A stretch of 64,000 nucleotides of DNA from Salaquimonas sp. (GTDB lineage Bacteria; Pseudomonadota; Alphaproteobacteria; Rhizobiales; Rhizobiaceae): positions 54,601 to 118,600 of the forward strand of contig JANQQM010000060.1 of NCBI GenBank assembly GCA_028289365.1, read 5' to 3'. The notes beneath the pieces are model-generated. The model saw only the letters and a list, made by a program, of their open reading frames with translations. It searched no databases and was not told the DNA's origin. The translations under genes were made by a program, and so were the position numbers. Shown piece by piece: positions 51,933-60,751 of the stretch; the stretch's first letter is position 1, and every line of letters begins with the position of its first letter.

Positions 51933-53441
51933 ATGCGCGATATCGTTGTGGGCGTCGATGCATCCACGACAGCTGTCAAAGCCATCGCTTTTGATTCTTC
52001 TGGAAAACCTATCTACGAAGCAAAGGCTTCATACCCGCTTGCAACACCCAAACCTGGCCATGTTGAACAGGATGCGGAAGACTGGTGGCGAGCGCTTTCA
52101 AACACCTTGAAACAATTGACGCAAGAGGTATCCCCGGCGCGCATCGCAGCTATCGCTCTCACCCATCAACGGGAGACATTTGTCCTGGTGGACAAGCACG
52201 GGCAACCCATTCGTCCGGCGATCCTCTGGTTGGACGAACGTTCCCGCGCGGAAGTCGCGGAACTCTCTGCCAAACTGGGTCGGGAAAACATCCGCGATTG
52301 GAGCGGCAAACCGCCAGACCCGACGCCCGGACTATACGGATTGATGTGGCTCAACAAACATGAGCGCGGCTCGCTCGATCAAGCTGATTTTGTAGCCGAC
52401 ACCGGGACCTTTCTTCACTTTCGCCTGACAGGTGAGCGGACAGCAAGCCTTGCAAGCGCGGATCCATTGGGGATCGTGGATCTGCAGGCCCGCAACTGGC
52501 GGCCGGAGCTCGTCGATGCAGCAGGACTGGGTTCGAAACAATTGCCGAAACTTGTTGCACCGGGTGCCGAGGTCGGGCGCGTTAGTGCCGAAGCATCCGA
52601 AGCCTGTGGTCTTGAAAAGGGCACACCTGTTTATGGCGCGGTCGGCGACGGACAGGCAAATGGGCTCGGTCTTGGTGTCACGGAAGAAGGAAAGGCTTGC
52701 CTCTCGCTTGGCTCAGGTGTTGTTTTTGGCATGTATGTTTCTCGATACGCAATGTCGGATGCCTATCGAATGCTGACTGCCCCTGACGGCAAGGGCTTTA
52801 TGCTGGAAACCGTAATAAGATCTGGAATGCAACTCCTCGAATGGGTCATGCGCACAACAAGGTACGACGCAGTCAACGAGCTTGAAAAGCTGGCGCGCGA
52901 AATACCGCCTGGTTGCGACGGGTTATTAACGCTTCCATATTTCTCCGGCGTCATGAGTCCTTATTGGGACGAGACCGCCCGGGGTGCGATGGTTGGCTTA
53001 TCGCTTGATCACACGCCGGGGCATCTGTACCGATCTGCAATCGAGGCAATCTGCTTTGAACAAGCAATTGCTACCACCTCTGTTGAGGAAAGCCTTAATG
53101 TCAGGGCTTCCAATATCGTGGCAAGTGGAGGCGGCACAAATTCCCAACTAATCATGCAGTGCCTGACTTCGATCATGGGCAGGCCGATTGCCATCTCTCC
53201 GGTCAAGGAAGCTGCTGCCCTGGGGGCCGCGATGCTGGCAGCGATCGGCGCCGGATGGTTCACGGATACAAAGCAGGCCGCCGCCTCAATGTGCACCGAA
53301 CCCACCGAACTTATTGAGCCGGACTCGAATTTGGTCGAAAACTACGGCCCGCTCAAAACCGTATATGAAGACCTCTATTCAGAATTGAAGCCGACCAGTG
53401 ATGCGTTGGCAATTCTGTCATCAGGGCATGATGGTTCTTAA
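51933..53441 (+). CDS. FGGY family carbohydrate kinase
   Basis: A 502-residue sugar/polyol kinase of the xylulokinase/gluconokinase/erythritol-kinase family. The ATPase-fold phosphate loop is IVVGVDASTTAVKAIAFD; WLDERS and GDGQANGLGLG follow, and the C-terminal FGGY signature region is IVASGGGTNSQLIMQCLTSIMGRPI..EAAALGAAMLAAIG. It overlaps the SorC gene by 4 nt at their convergent stops. It probably phosphorylates the imported polyol or its ketose. Confidence 0.9.
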   Translation: MRDIVVGVDASTTAVKAIAFDSSGKPIYEAKASYPLATPKPGHVEQDAEDWWRALSNTLKQLTQEVSPARIAAIALTHQRETFVLVDKHGQPIRPAILWLDERSRAEVAELSAKLGRENIRDWSGKPPDPTPGLYGLMWLNKHERGSLDQADFVADTGTFLHFRLTGERTASLASADPLGIVDLQARNWRPELVDAAGLGSKQLPKLVAPGAEVGRVSAEASEACGLEKGTPVYGAVGDGQANGLGLGVTEEGKACLSLGSGVVFGMYVSRYAMSDAYRMLTAPDGKGFMLETVIRSGMQLLEWVMRTTRYDAVNELEKLAREIPPGCDGLLTLPYFSGVMSPYWDETARGAMVGLSLDHTPGHLYRSAIEAICFEQAIATTSVEESLNVRASNIVASGGGTNSQLIMQCLTSIMGRPIAISPVKEAAALGAAMLAAIGAGWFTDTKQAAASMCTEPTELIEPDSNLVENYGPLKTVYEDLYSELKPTSDALAILSSGHDGS

Positions 53442-54391
53442 TCGGCCAGTAATCCCCTGGCCGCATCTTCGTCCGTGACCAAAGTGGTTACTCTTATAAA
53501 GGAAAGCGCGGCCCGCAATGCTTCAATCTTTTCGTTACCGCCAGACAACAATACGATTGAAGGTATTTCTGCCAGGTCCGCCAATGGGATACTGCATGCC
53601 CGTTCATTGACGGGATGCGAGACCAGGGAACCGTCTGCCTTGATGAAATGTCCCAACACGTCGCCCACTGCTCCCGACTCGCCCAATTCATCCCATTCGT
53701 GCGGCCTGATAAACCCGTAATCGGCAATCGGATTGTCTCTGGAAAACGAACCTGTGCTGATGATTGCCATATTTGCACGCTGTGCCCAGTGGAGGACGTC
53801 CTGAATGCTGCGCTGGCTCATGAAAGCGGTCTGGTGATCAGGCTCGTCTGCAAAAACGGGCACTGGCAAAACGTAACACTCCGCGTTCAGTCGCCTTGCC
53901 AGTTCGACTGCCGCACCCGCAGGATTCAATGGCGAAGAACGGGTCAGGCCGCCAAGCAAAGATACAATAACGGAACGGGCCACCTGTCGCTCCGGGATCT
54001 GGCTGATAGCCGCTTTGATGGTTCGACCCCAACCAATTCCGACCACATCTCCCGGTGAAATTCGTGAGGAAAGATATTCGCCGGCGGCATGACCCACAAG
54101 GCGTGGCGCATTTCCCGTCTCGTATGCGGATGGAACAACGATCGCTTCTGCCAGCCCAAACCGGTCGACAAGCCTTGATTGCAACTCAAGGCATGATTTC
54201 AAGCGATTACGAATCTTGAACTGAACAATTCCGTCTTCGCGGGCAGCCGAAAGAAGGCGGTGTACCTTTACGCGGCCGACACCCAGCATCTCAGCGATGC
54301 GTTCCTGTGTCTGGCCTTCGACATAATAATGCCAGGCTGCACGGGCCTTCACGTCATTTTCGTTTTCCTGGTAAGTTACATTTTCATTCAT
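53438..54391 (-). CDS. SorC family sugar-responsive transcriptional regulator
   Basis: I use ATG 54391 (MNENVTYQENENDVKARAAWHYYVEG); the longer track start at 54484 adds 31 cysteine-rich residues unlike the family. 317 residues with an N-terminal helix-turn-helix (TQERIAEMLGVGRVKVHRLLSAAREDGIV) and the SorC sugar-phosphate-binding domain (GDVVGIGWGRTIKAAISQIP, VSLLGGLTRS, GEIG-like GAVGDVLGHFI). EryD and related polyol regulators are in this family. It is convergent with the kinase and likely controls both divergent arms of the locus. Confidence 0.9.
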   Translation of the reverse strand: MNENVTYQENENDVKARAAWHYYVEGQTQERIAEMLGVGRVKVHRLLSAAREDGIVQFKIRNRLKSCLELQSRLVDRFGLAEAIVVPSAYETGNAPRLVGHAAGEYLSSRISPGDVVGIGWGRTIKAAISQIPERQVARSVIVSLLGGLTRSSPLNPAGAAVELARRLNAECYVLPVPVFADEPDHQTAFMSQRSIQDVLHWAQRANMAIISTGSFSRDNPIADYGFIRPHEWDELGESGAVGDVLGHFIKADGSLVSHPVNERACSIPLADLAEIPSIVLLSGGNEKIEALRAALSFIRVTTLVTDEDAARGLLAD

Positions 54392-54591
54392 AATACAAAT
54401 AAACTGCTTAGAAGGTGTACCATCCATGGTCTTCCATTTTGTCGAATGTAGCGACACTCGACAAAACTGGCAATGAACCCACATTTTCCGGCGCTTGCGT
54501 TATCCTCGCATCCTGGTAACTCGATAAGATGAGCGGCAGACCTCGATTGATTGCAAACAGGCCAAGCTAATCTTGGAATTCGGGATGAGTT

Positions 54592-55266
54592 TCACCAAGG
54601 AATTGTCTTGCCGCTGGAGTCAAGAAAGCTACCGGTGTCTGTTGGTTTTAGACCTTCCAATACGCCCAGTATCTTCCTTGCGGCTTCCTCAGGCGCAACT
54701 GACGGATGGCTGCGGTAATTACTGGTAAGGCTGGTTGCAACTGTACCCGGATGCAAAGCAATACAGACCAGCTGCTTATGGCTTCTGGCGAGTTCAATCG
54801 CGCTGGTATGGATCAGCTGATTGAGGGCGGCCTTTGAAGCCCGATAGGCGTACCAGCCGCCGAGCCGGTTATCGCCAATGGATCCAACCCGGGCAGACAG
54901 GGCAGCAAACACTGCAGGCCGGTCTTTCGGGATGAAGGGTATCAGGTGTTTCAGCAATAATGCTGGTCCGACAGCATTTAGAGCGAATTGCTGTGACAGC
55001 GCATTCGGATCTAGCGCCTTTAGCGTTTTCTCCGGCTGGTAATTGTCAATCACCAACGCGCCGGTTGTAACGATCATTAATTCGAATTGTCCGTCCAAGC
55101 CGCTGATGGCCCGCTTTATGCTTTCCTCATTGGTGATATCCAGGCCGTCTATGCTTCGCGACAGGGTCACGACCTCATAAGCGCGCGCATCCAGCTCTTC
55201 CGATATTGCCCTGCCGATACCACCACTGGCACCGATTACCAGTGCTCGTTGTCTGATTTTATCCAT
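54592..55266 (-). CDS. short-chain dehydrogenase/reductase (SDR), CsgA-like
   Basis: A 224-residue SDR with VIGASGGIGRAI, a Ser in ALSARVGSIGDN and YRASK. The C-terminal half (VCIALHPGTVATSLTSNYR) fits the short, CsgA/carbonyl-reductase-like SDR subgroup often linked to photolyase and TspO genes. It is followed upstream by TspO (15 bp gap), so both may belong to a small stress or light-related operon. Confidence 0.86.
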   Translation of the reverse strand: MDKIRQRALVIGASGGIGRAISEELDARAYEVVTLSRSIDGLDITNEESIKRAISGLDGQFELMIVTTGALVIDNYQPEKTLKALDPNALSQQFALNAVGPALLLKHLIPFIPKDRPAVFAALSARVGSIGDNRLGGWYAYRASKAALNQLIHTSAIELARSHKQLVCIALHPGTVATSLTSNYRSHPSVAPEEAARKILGVLEGLKPTDTGSFLDSSGKTIPW

Positions 55267-55281
55267 TATCGCGCCAATAAC

Positions 55282-55725
55282 TCAGTTCAACGCCAGTATT
55301 GAGCCGTTGAGCAGCGTCGCGAATGACACCCAAGCGGCATAGGGCACAAACAGCCAAGCCGAGAGACGGTCGCGCGACCAGGTGACGAATATGAATGCCA
55401 GGATTGTCATCAACAACAAGACAATTACGACAAGCGCCATGCCGACCTGCTGGGCACTAAAGAAAATCGGCGACCAGGCAAAATTCAAAGCGAGCTGCAC
55501 GCCCCATATTTTCATGGCCGTACCTGAGGGCTCGCTTTGCCAGATGCGCCAACCGGCAATTGCGATCAAGAGATAGATTACCGTCCATACCGGGCCAAAA
55601 ATCCAATTCGGCGGATTAAAGGATGGTTTGGCAAGTTCCGCATACCAAGCGCCGGGCGCGGTCATGGTGCCGATAAGAATGCCGCCACCCAGTACCAGTA
55701 AGACAAAGACAATAAGTGATTTCAT
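55282..55725 (-). CDS. tspO: TspO/MBR family membrane protein
   Basis: A 147-residue protein with five membrane helices and the family motifs WYAELAKPSFNPPNWIFGPVWTVIY, GVQLALNFAWSPIFFSAQQ and WLFVPYAAWVSFATLLNGSI. TspO binds porphyrins and modulates tetrapyrrole or photosynthesis-related expression in alphaproteobacteria. The length is standard. Confidence 0.93.
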   Translation of the reverse strand: MKSLIVFVLLVLGGGILIGTMTAPGAWYAELAKPSFNPPNWIFGPVWTVIYLLIAIAGWRIWQSEPSGTAMKIWGVQLALNFAWSPIFFSAQQVGMALVVIVLLLMTILAFIFVTWSRDRLSAWLFVPYAAWVSFATLLNGSILALN

Positions 55726-55741
55726 TGTAAATCTGACCAGC

Positions 55742-56728
55742 TCAGCGTGGTTTCACAAAGGATGGGTCGGGTTCGCCCTTCAGGCATGCAACAATCCATG
55801 GGTAACTATCAGTCACGTAATATCCATAGCTGCCATTCACCGTCATTCCGTTACATTCATCAAGATCGCCAGCATTGGTAAACTCATAGTCAGCCCGATA
55901 AAGGCCGTCATAGGTTCCGCCCGGATTGCCGTCACCATCGGGACGGGAGCCCCTTTTCAGTGTGTAGCCGGATACGACTTTGCGTACCTTGCCGTCTGCA
56001 TCCTTGAAATAGGATCCGTAGACCGGAAACCCGTCTGAGGCAAAGCCAATCACGGGCGAACCATCGGGACCCGGATTGTCGTCGAACAGCGCGTCCGGAT
56101 TGCCATGATAATGATAGCGTCCATCCGGCTGGGTATGGGCATGGTGATCGTCTTCTGCAAAGGTGGCAAATTCCGACATGGGGTCCAGGAGCCAAGGATC
56201 GCTTGCGCGGCAGCCGGCTAGCACATTCCCGTTTGCATCTGCCTGCGGGCTGGTTGGCCGGTAACATCCGGCAGATTGTATATCGACAACTGCACCATTC
56301 AGCAGGATAGCATCAAAACTGGTCTGCTCGAGCTGGCTAATAGTGTCTGTTGCCTGCGGATTGCGGGTAACCTTGAATGTGTGCCCGATGGCAGCCACTT
56401 TCGAGGCGAAGTCGCGTCGCGAACCGCCGCCGACATCATGGTTTGGAATTCCATTTGACTGGATCGTGCAGTTGTCCTCACCAACCTCAATAATAACAGC
56501 GCCAGCAAGCAGTTTGTTTTGTTGGATATCCGTTATCTCAGAGACATAAATGTTTGCATGATCGGCGCAGTCCGCTGAAGTATTCGTCAAAATCTTGTTG
56601 GTTATGTCGATACGATCGGGATTGGAGTCGGCGGCCTTTTCTACCTGGGTGGCATCCTGAGCGATAGATGGTATCGCGAATAGGACACTCGCGGTAACGG
56701 TCATCCCAAATACAAGTATATTTCGCAT
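55742..56728 (-). CDS. exported YHYH domain protein
   Basis: A 328-residue protein with a signal peptide (MRNILVFGMTVTASVLFAIPSIAQ) and the namesake motif DGRYHYHGNPDALF followed by SPVIGFASDGFPVYGSYF. YHYH proteins are secreted and of unknown function; the His motif suggests metal binding. Cysteines (DCAD, NCTIQ, AGCYRP, AGCRAS, ECNG, ACLKG) suggest disulfides. It lies 16 bp before the TspO gene on the same strand and probably starts that operon. Confidence 0.85.
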   Translation of the reverse strand: MRNILVFGMTVTASVLFAIPSIAQDATQVEKAADSNPDRIDITNKILTNTSADCADHANIYVSEITDIQQNKLLAGAVIIEVGEDNCTIQSNGIPNHDVGGGSRRDFASKVAAIGHTFKVTRNPQATDTISQLEQTSFDAILLNGAVVDIQSAGCYRPTSPQADANGNVLAGCRASDPWLLDPMSEFATFAEDDHHAHTQPDGRYHYHGNPDALFDDNPGPDGSPVIGFASDGFPVYGSYFKDADGKVRKVVSGYTLKRGSRPDGDGNPGGTYDGLYRADYEFTNAGDLDECNGMTVNGSYGYYVTDSYPWIVACLKGEPDPSFVKPR

Positions 56729-56952
56729 TATTTCCTCCTGCCTGTCAGTTTGCCCGGGTTTTGATGGCCAATACAGCAGTTTTGTTAGCTAGTGCAGTAA
56801 AGGCAATATGTCCACGTCGGGTACACCAACAGGAACCAGGAGGCCTGCAGAAAACCTATTTCGCGAATGCACGGCTAGATAGCTGAATCGAAATAATTGA
56901 CCACGCATTATTCGATCTGGTTAACTTGGACCTCAATGCGGAGTGATTTCCA

Positions 56953-57660
56953 ATGGCTGAGACTGTTTCTTCAGAAGACGTGAACGCGCAAGCGACGCGA
57001 TTGCGCGACTGGCCAGATCTGATCTACCTCCTGCATGAATGGGAAACGCTTTACCGGCAAGGCTCAACCGGTGGCAGCAAGATCATCCGGGGGCATCGGC
57101 GACGGGTTCGCGATACGCTGTCGAATATCGTCGACAGCAATCCGGAAGTATCTTTTCGATCTGCCATGCAACTTCCCGTGACCGCGCATCTGCCAAGAGC
57201 GCTCGATCTGGGTGCCCGTAATGCGCTGGCCGGCATGAGCAACGCATTGGGTCGGGTCACAGATTTGCTGACCTGGGAGTATGGATATTCACGGGTACCC
57301 AAAGCTCTGGTTCAGAAATATGGCTATTGCGAAATACTTGGACCAGCGGGGCCCGTCAGATCCGATCGAATGATCCTGGGATTCGTTCTGTTTGCGCCAA
57401 ATACGACCTATCCCCAACACTCCCATTCCGATATTGAGGAAAGTTATATTTCGATTGCTGGTGCCTGGTCTGAAAACGATCTGGCTGTTTATGCACCGGG
57501 TTCGTTAATCTTGAACAAACCTGGAGAAGAACACCGCATCACCACCGGACAAACTGACCCTTGCCTGCTGGCCTATGCCTGGATAGGCCCGCATGATCGT
57601 CTTTCGACGCCAGGCATGAAGTTCTCCAGGACCCGGAAACGAACCGAACATGGTATTTGA
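56953..57660 (+). CDS. dddL: DMSP lyase-like cupin protein (DddL-like)
   Basis: A 235-residue cupin protein. The metal site is carried by YPQHSHSDIEESYISIAG (H156, H158, E162 and Tyr165) and by PGEEHRITTG (H194). The helical N-terminal 130 residues, overall length and the GFVLFAPNTTYPQHSHSDIEESYISIAGAWSEND region fit DddL, which cleaves dimethylsulfoniopropionate to dimethyl sulfide and acrylate. It is monocistronic here, with no other DMSP genes in the window. Other cupin DMSP lyases (DddQ, DddW) have different N-termini. The symbol is given on motif recognition only. Confidence 0.72.
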   Translation: MAETVSSEDVNAQATRLRDWPDLIYLLHEWETLYRQGSTGGSKIIRGHRRRVRDTLSNIVDSNPEVSFRSAMQLPVTAHLPRALDLGARNALAGMSNALGRVTDLLTWEYGYSRVPKALVQKYGYCEILGPAGPVRSDRMILGFVLFAPNTTYPQHSHSDIEESYISIAGAWSENDLAVYAPGSLILNKPGEEHRITTGQTDPCLLAYAWIGPHDRLSTPGMKFSRTRKRTEHGI

Positions 57661-57901
57661 GCCGATTAAACCATCAGGGTTCTACCTCCCGTGGCGGATC
57701 AGCGTTCAGGAATTTTCAGACCATAGAATATTGGAGCGAGAACAAGATTTTCGTTTTGTTGTTGTCCAGCCTCTTTCAATTTCGCCGAGTATGGGGAACA
57801 ATCGAAAGCTGCCAAGAGCTTGCACGAAATTACAACATCAATACTGAATATGTTGAGATTGTCAGCCCCGTCTGTACCTGTAAAACAAATGGAACCCCAA
57901 G

Positions 57902-58903
57902 ATGAAGCAATCAATTCATTCGATCTACTTAGTTGTTGCAGTCTTTACTGCATTGGTCCTGTCGATATCGGTGCTTCAAGCCCAGGAAAACGATCCCCTG
58001 CCGTCCTGGAACGAAGGTGAGGCAAAATCGAGCATTATTGATTTCGTTACTGCCGTCACAACCGAGGGAGGCGCGGATTATGTAGCGCCGACTGACCGTA
58101 TCGCGACGTTTGACAATGATGGCAATTTGTGGGGCGAACAGCCACTTTATGTGCAGCTCGTATTTGCGCTGGACCGCGTAAAGGAGATGGCGCCGCAAAA
58201 TCCTGAATGGAAGGATACCGAGCCGTTCAAATCGGTTTTGGCTGGAGATATGAAGGGGGTCGCAGCAACAGGCAAGGAGGGTCTGGCGAAGATTCTGGCT
58301 GCAACCCACACAGGAATGACGAGTGAGGAATTCACCAGGATTGCCAAGGAGTGGATCGAGACTGCCCGACATCCGGAACTGAATAAGCCATACACTTCGC
58401 TGATCTACCAACCGATGCTTGAAGTCATCGATTACCTTCGAGCCAATGATTTCAAGGTGTTCATCGTTTCAGGTGGCGGTATCGAATTCATGCGACCGTG
58501 GACGGAGAAGGTCTATGGAATTCCTTCCGAATATGTTGTCGGCACTTCGATCAAGACCGAATACAAGGTCAGGGATGGTGAGCCGGTGATCATGCGGCTG
58601 GCGGAGATCGATCTGGTTGACGACAAGGCAGGTAAGCCGATTGGCATTCACCGGTATATCGGCAAGCGCCCGATCGCCGCATTTGGCAATTCTGACGGCG
58701 ATTTCGAGATGCTGGAATATACAACTTCGGGGCCTGGCCGCCGGTTCGGCATGATCATTCATCATGACGATGCAGAACGCGAATATGCCTATGACCGTGA
58801 TTCTCATATCGGCCGGCTGGACAGGGGTCTGGACGAAGGTCCCAAACGCGGCTGGACGATCGTCAGCATGAAGAACGACTGGAAAACGATCTATCCGGAA
58901 TAA
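57902..58903 (+). CDS. exported HAD-superfamily phosphatase-like protein
   Basis: A 333-residue protein with a signal peptide (about 27 residues, ending VLQAQ) and HAD motifs: I ATFDNDGNLW with D71 and D73, II IVSGGG, and IV FGNSDGDFEM. This resembles periplasmic phosphoserine-phosphatase-like HADs found in marine and plant-associated proteobacteria. It heads a run of three exported proteins on the plus strand. The substrate is unknown. Confidence 0.85.
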   Translation: MKQSIHSIYLVVAVFTALVLSISVLQAQENDPLPSWNEGEAKSSIIDFVTAVTTEGGADYVAPTDRIATFDNDGNLWGEQPLYVQLVFALDRVKEMAPQNPEWKDTEPFKSVLAGDMKGVAATGKEGLAKILAATHTGMTSEEFTRIAKEWIETARHPELNKPYTSLIYQPMLEVIDYLRANDFKVFIVSGGGIEFMRPWTEKVYGIPSEYVVGTSIKTEYKVRDGEPVIMRLAEIDLVDDKAGKPIGIHRYIGKRPIAAFGNSDGDFEMLEYTTSGPGRRFGMIIHHDDAEREYAYDRDSHIGRLDRGLDEGPKRGWTIVSMKNDWKTIYPE

Positions 58904-58952
58904 ATCAAAGTGAGGCGAACTGGCTGATCAGAACCCAAGAGAGGAGCCAAAA

Positions 58953-59726
58953 ATGCGAATAGTAATAAACCTGATAATCGCCTGGTTTTGCCTGGCATTT
59001 ATATCTTCCACGACAAGTTTGAATTCTGACGCAAAGGCTCAGGACCAGACCGTGGACCCGGCCGCAATCGAGGCATTAAAGCAGATGGGCGCTCATCTGC
59101 GGACACTGGAAAACTTTTCGATGACTGCCCATACCACGCAGGATGCATTGCTGCCGGACGGGCAGAAGATTCAGGTCTCGGGAATATCGATCTATTCAGT
59201 ACGCGCTCCGGACCGCATGAAACTGGAAGTCGATACAGATGCTCAACACCGCATCTACTTTTATGATGGCAAGTCGGTGACGCAATTTGCGCCGCAATTG
59301 AATCTGTATGCGGTCTTTGACGCGCCCGGATCGATTTCCGAAACCCTCCAACATGCCCGCAAGCTGTATTCGGTCTCGTTGCCACTTTCCGACCTGTTTT
59401 ATGCCGGCGCGAACGAAGAGGCGATGAATAAAATTACCTCGGCAATCTATGTTGGCGATACGTTACTGGATGATCATTGGTGCAGACATTATGCCTATCG
59501 CGTCCCGAATGTGGATTTTCAGGTCTGGATCAGGCGCGATGGTGATCCGTTGCCCTGTGAATTTGTTACCATTGACCGGACCAATCCTGCAAAACCCAGG
59601 GATGCTGCTCTGATCAGTTTTGACCTGGATGCAAAGTTCGATGATCAGGTTTTCATGTTCTCGCCGCCATCCGGCGCATCGAAGATCGAATTTGACCCGG
59701 CAAAACAAGCTGCAAGCGACAATTGA
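58953..59726 (+). CDS. DUF2092 family exported protein
   Basis: A 257-residue protein with a signal peptide (MRIVINLIIAWFCLAFISSTTSL..) after GAGAGGAG. The body is a predominantly beta LolA/LolB-like sheet (MTAHTTQDALLPDGQKIQVSGISIYSVRAPDRMKLEVDTDAQHRIYFYDGKSVTQFAPQLNLYAVF), which is the DUF2092 pattern. These periplasmic proteins may handle lipids or lipoproteins, but no function is established. Directly followed by the Gly/His-repeat gene, whose ribosome site overlaps this stop codon. Confidence 0.83.
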   Translation: MRIVINLIIAWFCLAFISSTTSLNSDAKAQDQTVDPAAIEALKQMGAHLRTLENFSMTAHTTQDALLPDGQKIQVSGISIYSVRAPDRMKLEVDTDAQHRIYFYDGKSVTQFAPQLNLYAVFDAPGSISETLQHARKLYSVSLPLSDLFYAGANEEAMNKITSAIYVGDTLLDDHWCRHYAYRVPNVDFQVWIRRDGDPLPCEFVTIDRTNPAKPRDAALISFDLDAKFDDQVFMFSPPSGASKIEFDPAKQAASDN

Positions 59727-59736
59727 GGAGAACGGC

Positions 59737-60324
59737 ATGATTAGCATCAGAAAAACATTGGCCTTGTCCTCAGCGCTTGCGCTGGCAATCGGTGTAGTCT
59801 TGATTGCCGCCAAGGACGCAGATGCAAGGCGTGGTGGCGGTGGCCATCATGGTGGTGGACATCATGGTGGTGGACATCACGGTGGCGGTGGACATCACGG
59901 CGGCGGTGGACATCATGGCGGTGGCGGTCATGACGGTGGTGGCGGTGGACATCACGGTGGCGGCGGCCATCATGGCGGTGGTGGACATCACGGTGGTGGC
60001 GGTGGACATCACGGTGGTGGCGGCCATCATGGCGGTGGAGGCCATCATGGCGGTGGCGGAAATCATCATCACCACCATCATCATCACCACCACGGGAATG
60101 ATTGGAACAATTGGTATGACGACGGATTCTGGCCCGGCTATGTGACCGGCGTAGCGGTCGGTGCAACAATCGGCGCAATAGGAAGTGCCGTCTACACCCT
60201 TCCTCCCGGCTGTGTTGTTGTCGATTATGGCGGGATTGCCTACCGGCATTGCGACGAATACTGGCTGCAGCCGCGATATCAGGGTTCACGCGTCATTTAT
60301 GTGCGCGTCAATCCGCCGTTCTGA
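59737..60324 (+). CDS. exported Gly/His-repeat protein
   Basis: Starts at ATG 59737 after TTGAGGAG; the track start at 59620 lies in the previous gene. A signal peptide (MISIRKTLALSSALALAIGVVLI..) leads into about 85 residues of GGGGHHG-type repeats and a run of ten histidines, then a conserved C-terminal domain with a Gly-zipper segment (YVTGVAVGATIGAIGSAVYTLPPGC) and YRHCDEYWLQPRYQGSRVIYVRVNPP, a pattern seen in exported proteins often made beside DUF2092 proteins. Periplasmic metal (Ni, Zn, Cu) binding or buffering is likely from composition. Confidence 0.85.
   Translation: MISIRKTLALSSALALAIGVVLIAAKDADARRGGGGHHGGGHHGGGHHGGGGHHGGGGHHGGGGHDGGGGGHHGGGGHHGGGGHHGGGGGHHGGGGHHGGGGHHGGGGNHHHHHHHHHHGNDWNNWYDDGFWPGYVTGVAVGATIGAIGSAVYTLPPGCVVVDYGGIAYRHCDEYWLQPRYQGSRVIYVRVNPPF
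59833..60096 (+). repeat. in-gene tandem repeats encoding GGGGHHG units and a poly-His run
   Basis: Variable short units of the type GGTGGCGGTGGACATCAC recur about fifteen times with spacing changes of multiples of three. This keeps a long frame open on the opposite strand too and should be prone to length change by slippage. Confidence 0.85.
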
Positions 60325-60339
60325 TTTGAATTGCCGATT

Positions 60340-60375
60340 CCATCCCTGCACGTCAATCCAGATGTGCAGGGATGG
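60340..60375. terminator. stem-loop between convergent genes, probable bidirectional terminator
   Basis: Perfect 12-bp stem CCATCCCTGCAC/GTGCAGGGATGG with a 12-nt loop, between the Gly/His-repeat gene and the mutarotase gene, which point at each other. T-runs are weak on both sides, so termination may depend on the stem. Confidence 0.6.
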
Positions 60376-60395
60376 TGGCTTTCAAGATTTAGTGG

Positions 60396-60725
60396 TCAAT
60401 CGAGGTGGAACACCTCTTCCATCGGGGCCCACCATTCGCCTTCCTTGCGGGTCTCAAGCGGTACTTGCATGGGTCCGCACAGCTTCCACCATTCCTTGGT
60501 CTTCGGGTCATCGGCAATAGCCTGATTGTCCGATTCAAAATCGGTCCCAGTATATTCCCAATAGGCAAACATCACGTTTTCGGGTTCGCGCAGGAAAATC
60601 GAATAATTGGTGATATTGCTCGCCGACAGCCGATTGAGTATCTCCGGCCAAACATCTGCATGAAGGCGTTTATATTCGGGAATATCCTCCGGACGGATGC
60701 CAATCATCAATCCCATGCGGGTCAT
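60396..60725 (-). CDS. L-rhamnose mutarotase-like protein (RhaM family)
   Basis: A 109-residue dimeric ferredoxin-like protein, starting best at ATG 60725 with GGAAAGGA at proper spacing (track start 60731). It has the family pattern PEYKRLHADVWPEILNRLSASNITNYSIFLREPENVMFAYWEYTG, KEWWKLCGPMQ and C-terminal EVFHLD. RhaM interconverts anomers of L-rhamnose or related sugars. The other rhamnose genes are absent, so the actual sugar may differ. It is the last gene of the leftward operon. Confidence 0.88.
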   Translation of the reverse strand: MTRMGLMIGIRPEDIPEYKRLHADVWPEILNRLSASNITNYSIFLREPENVMFAYWEYTGTDFESDNQAIADDPKTKEWWKLCGPMQVPLETRKEGEWWAPMEEVFHLD

Positions 60726-60751
60726 GCCCATTCCTTTCCTTAATGTCAGGC

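Noticed and set aside
59747-60289. Long minus-strand ORFs (180 and 159 codons) opposite the Gly/His-repeat gene
   Set aside because: They arise because GGN/CAY repeats lack stops on the other strand; the HRHHRDVHRH and ATTVMSTA patterns have no signal, domain or ribosome site.
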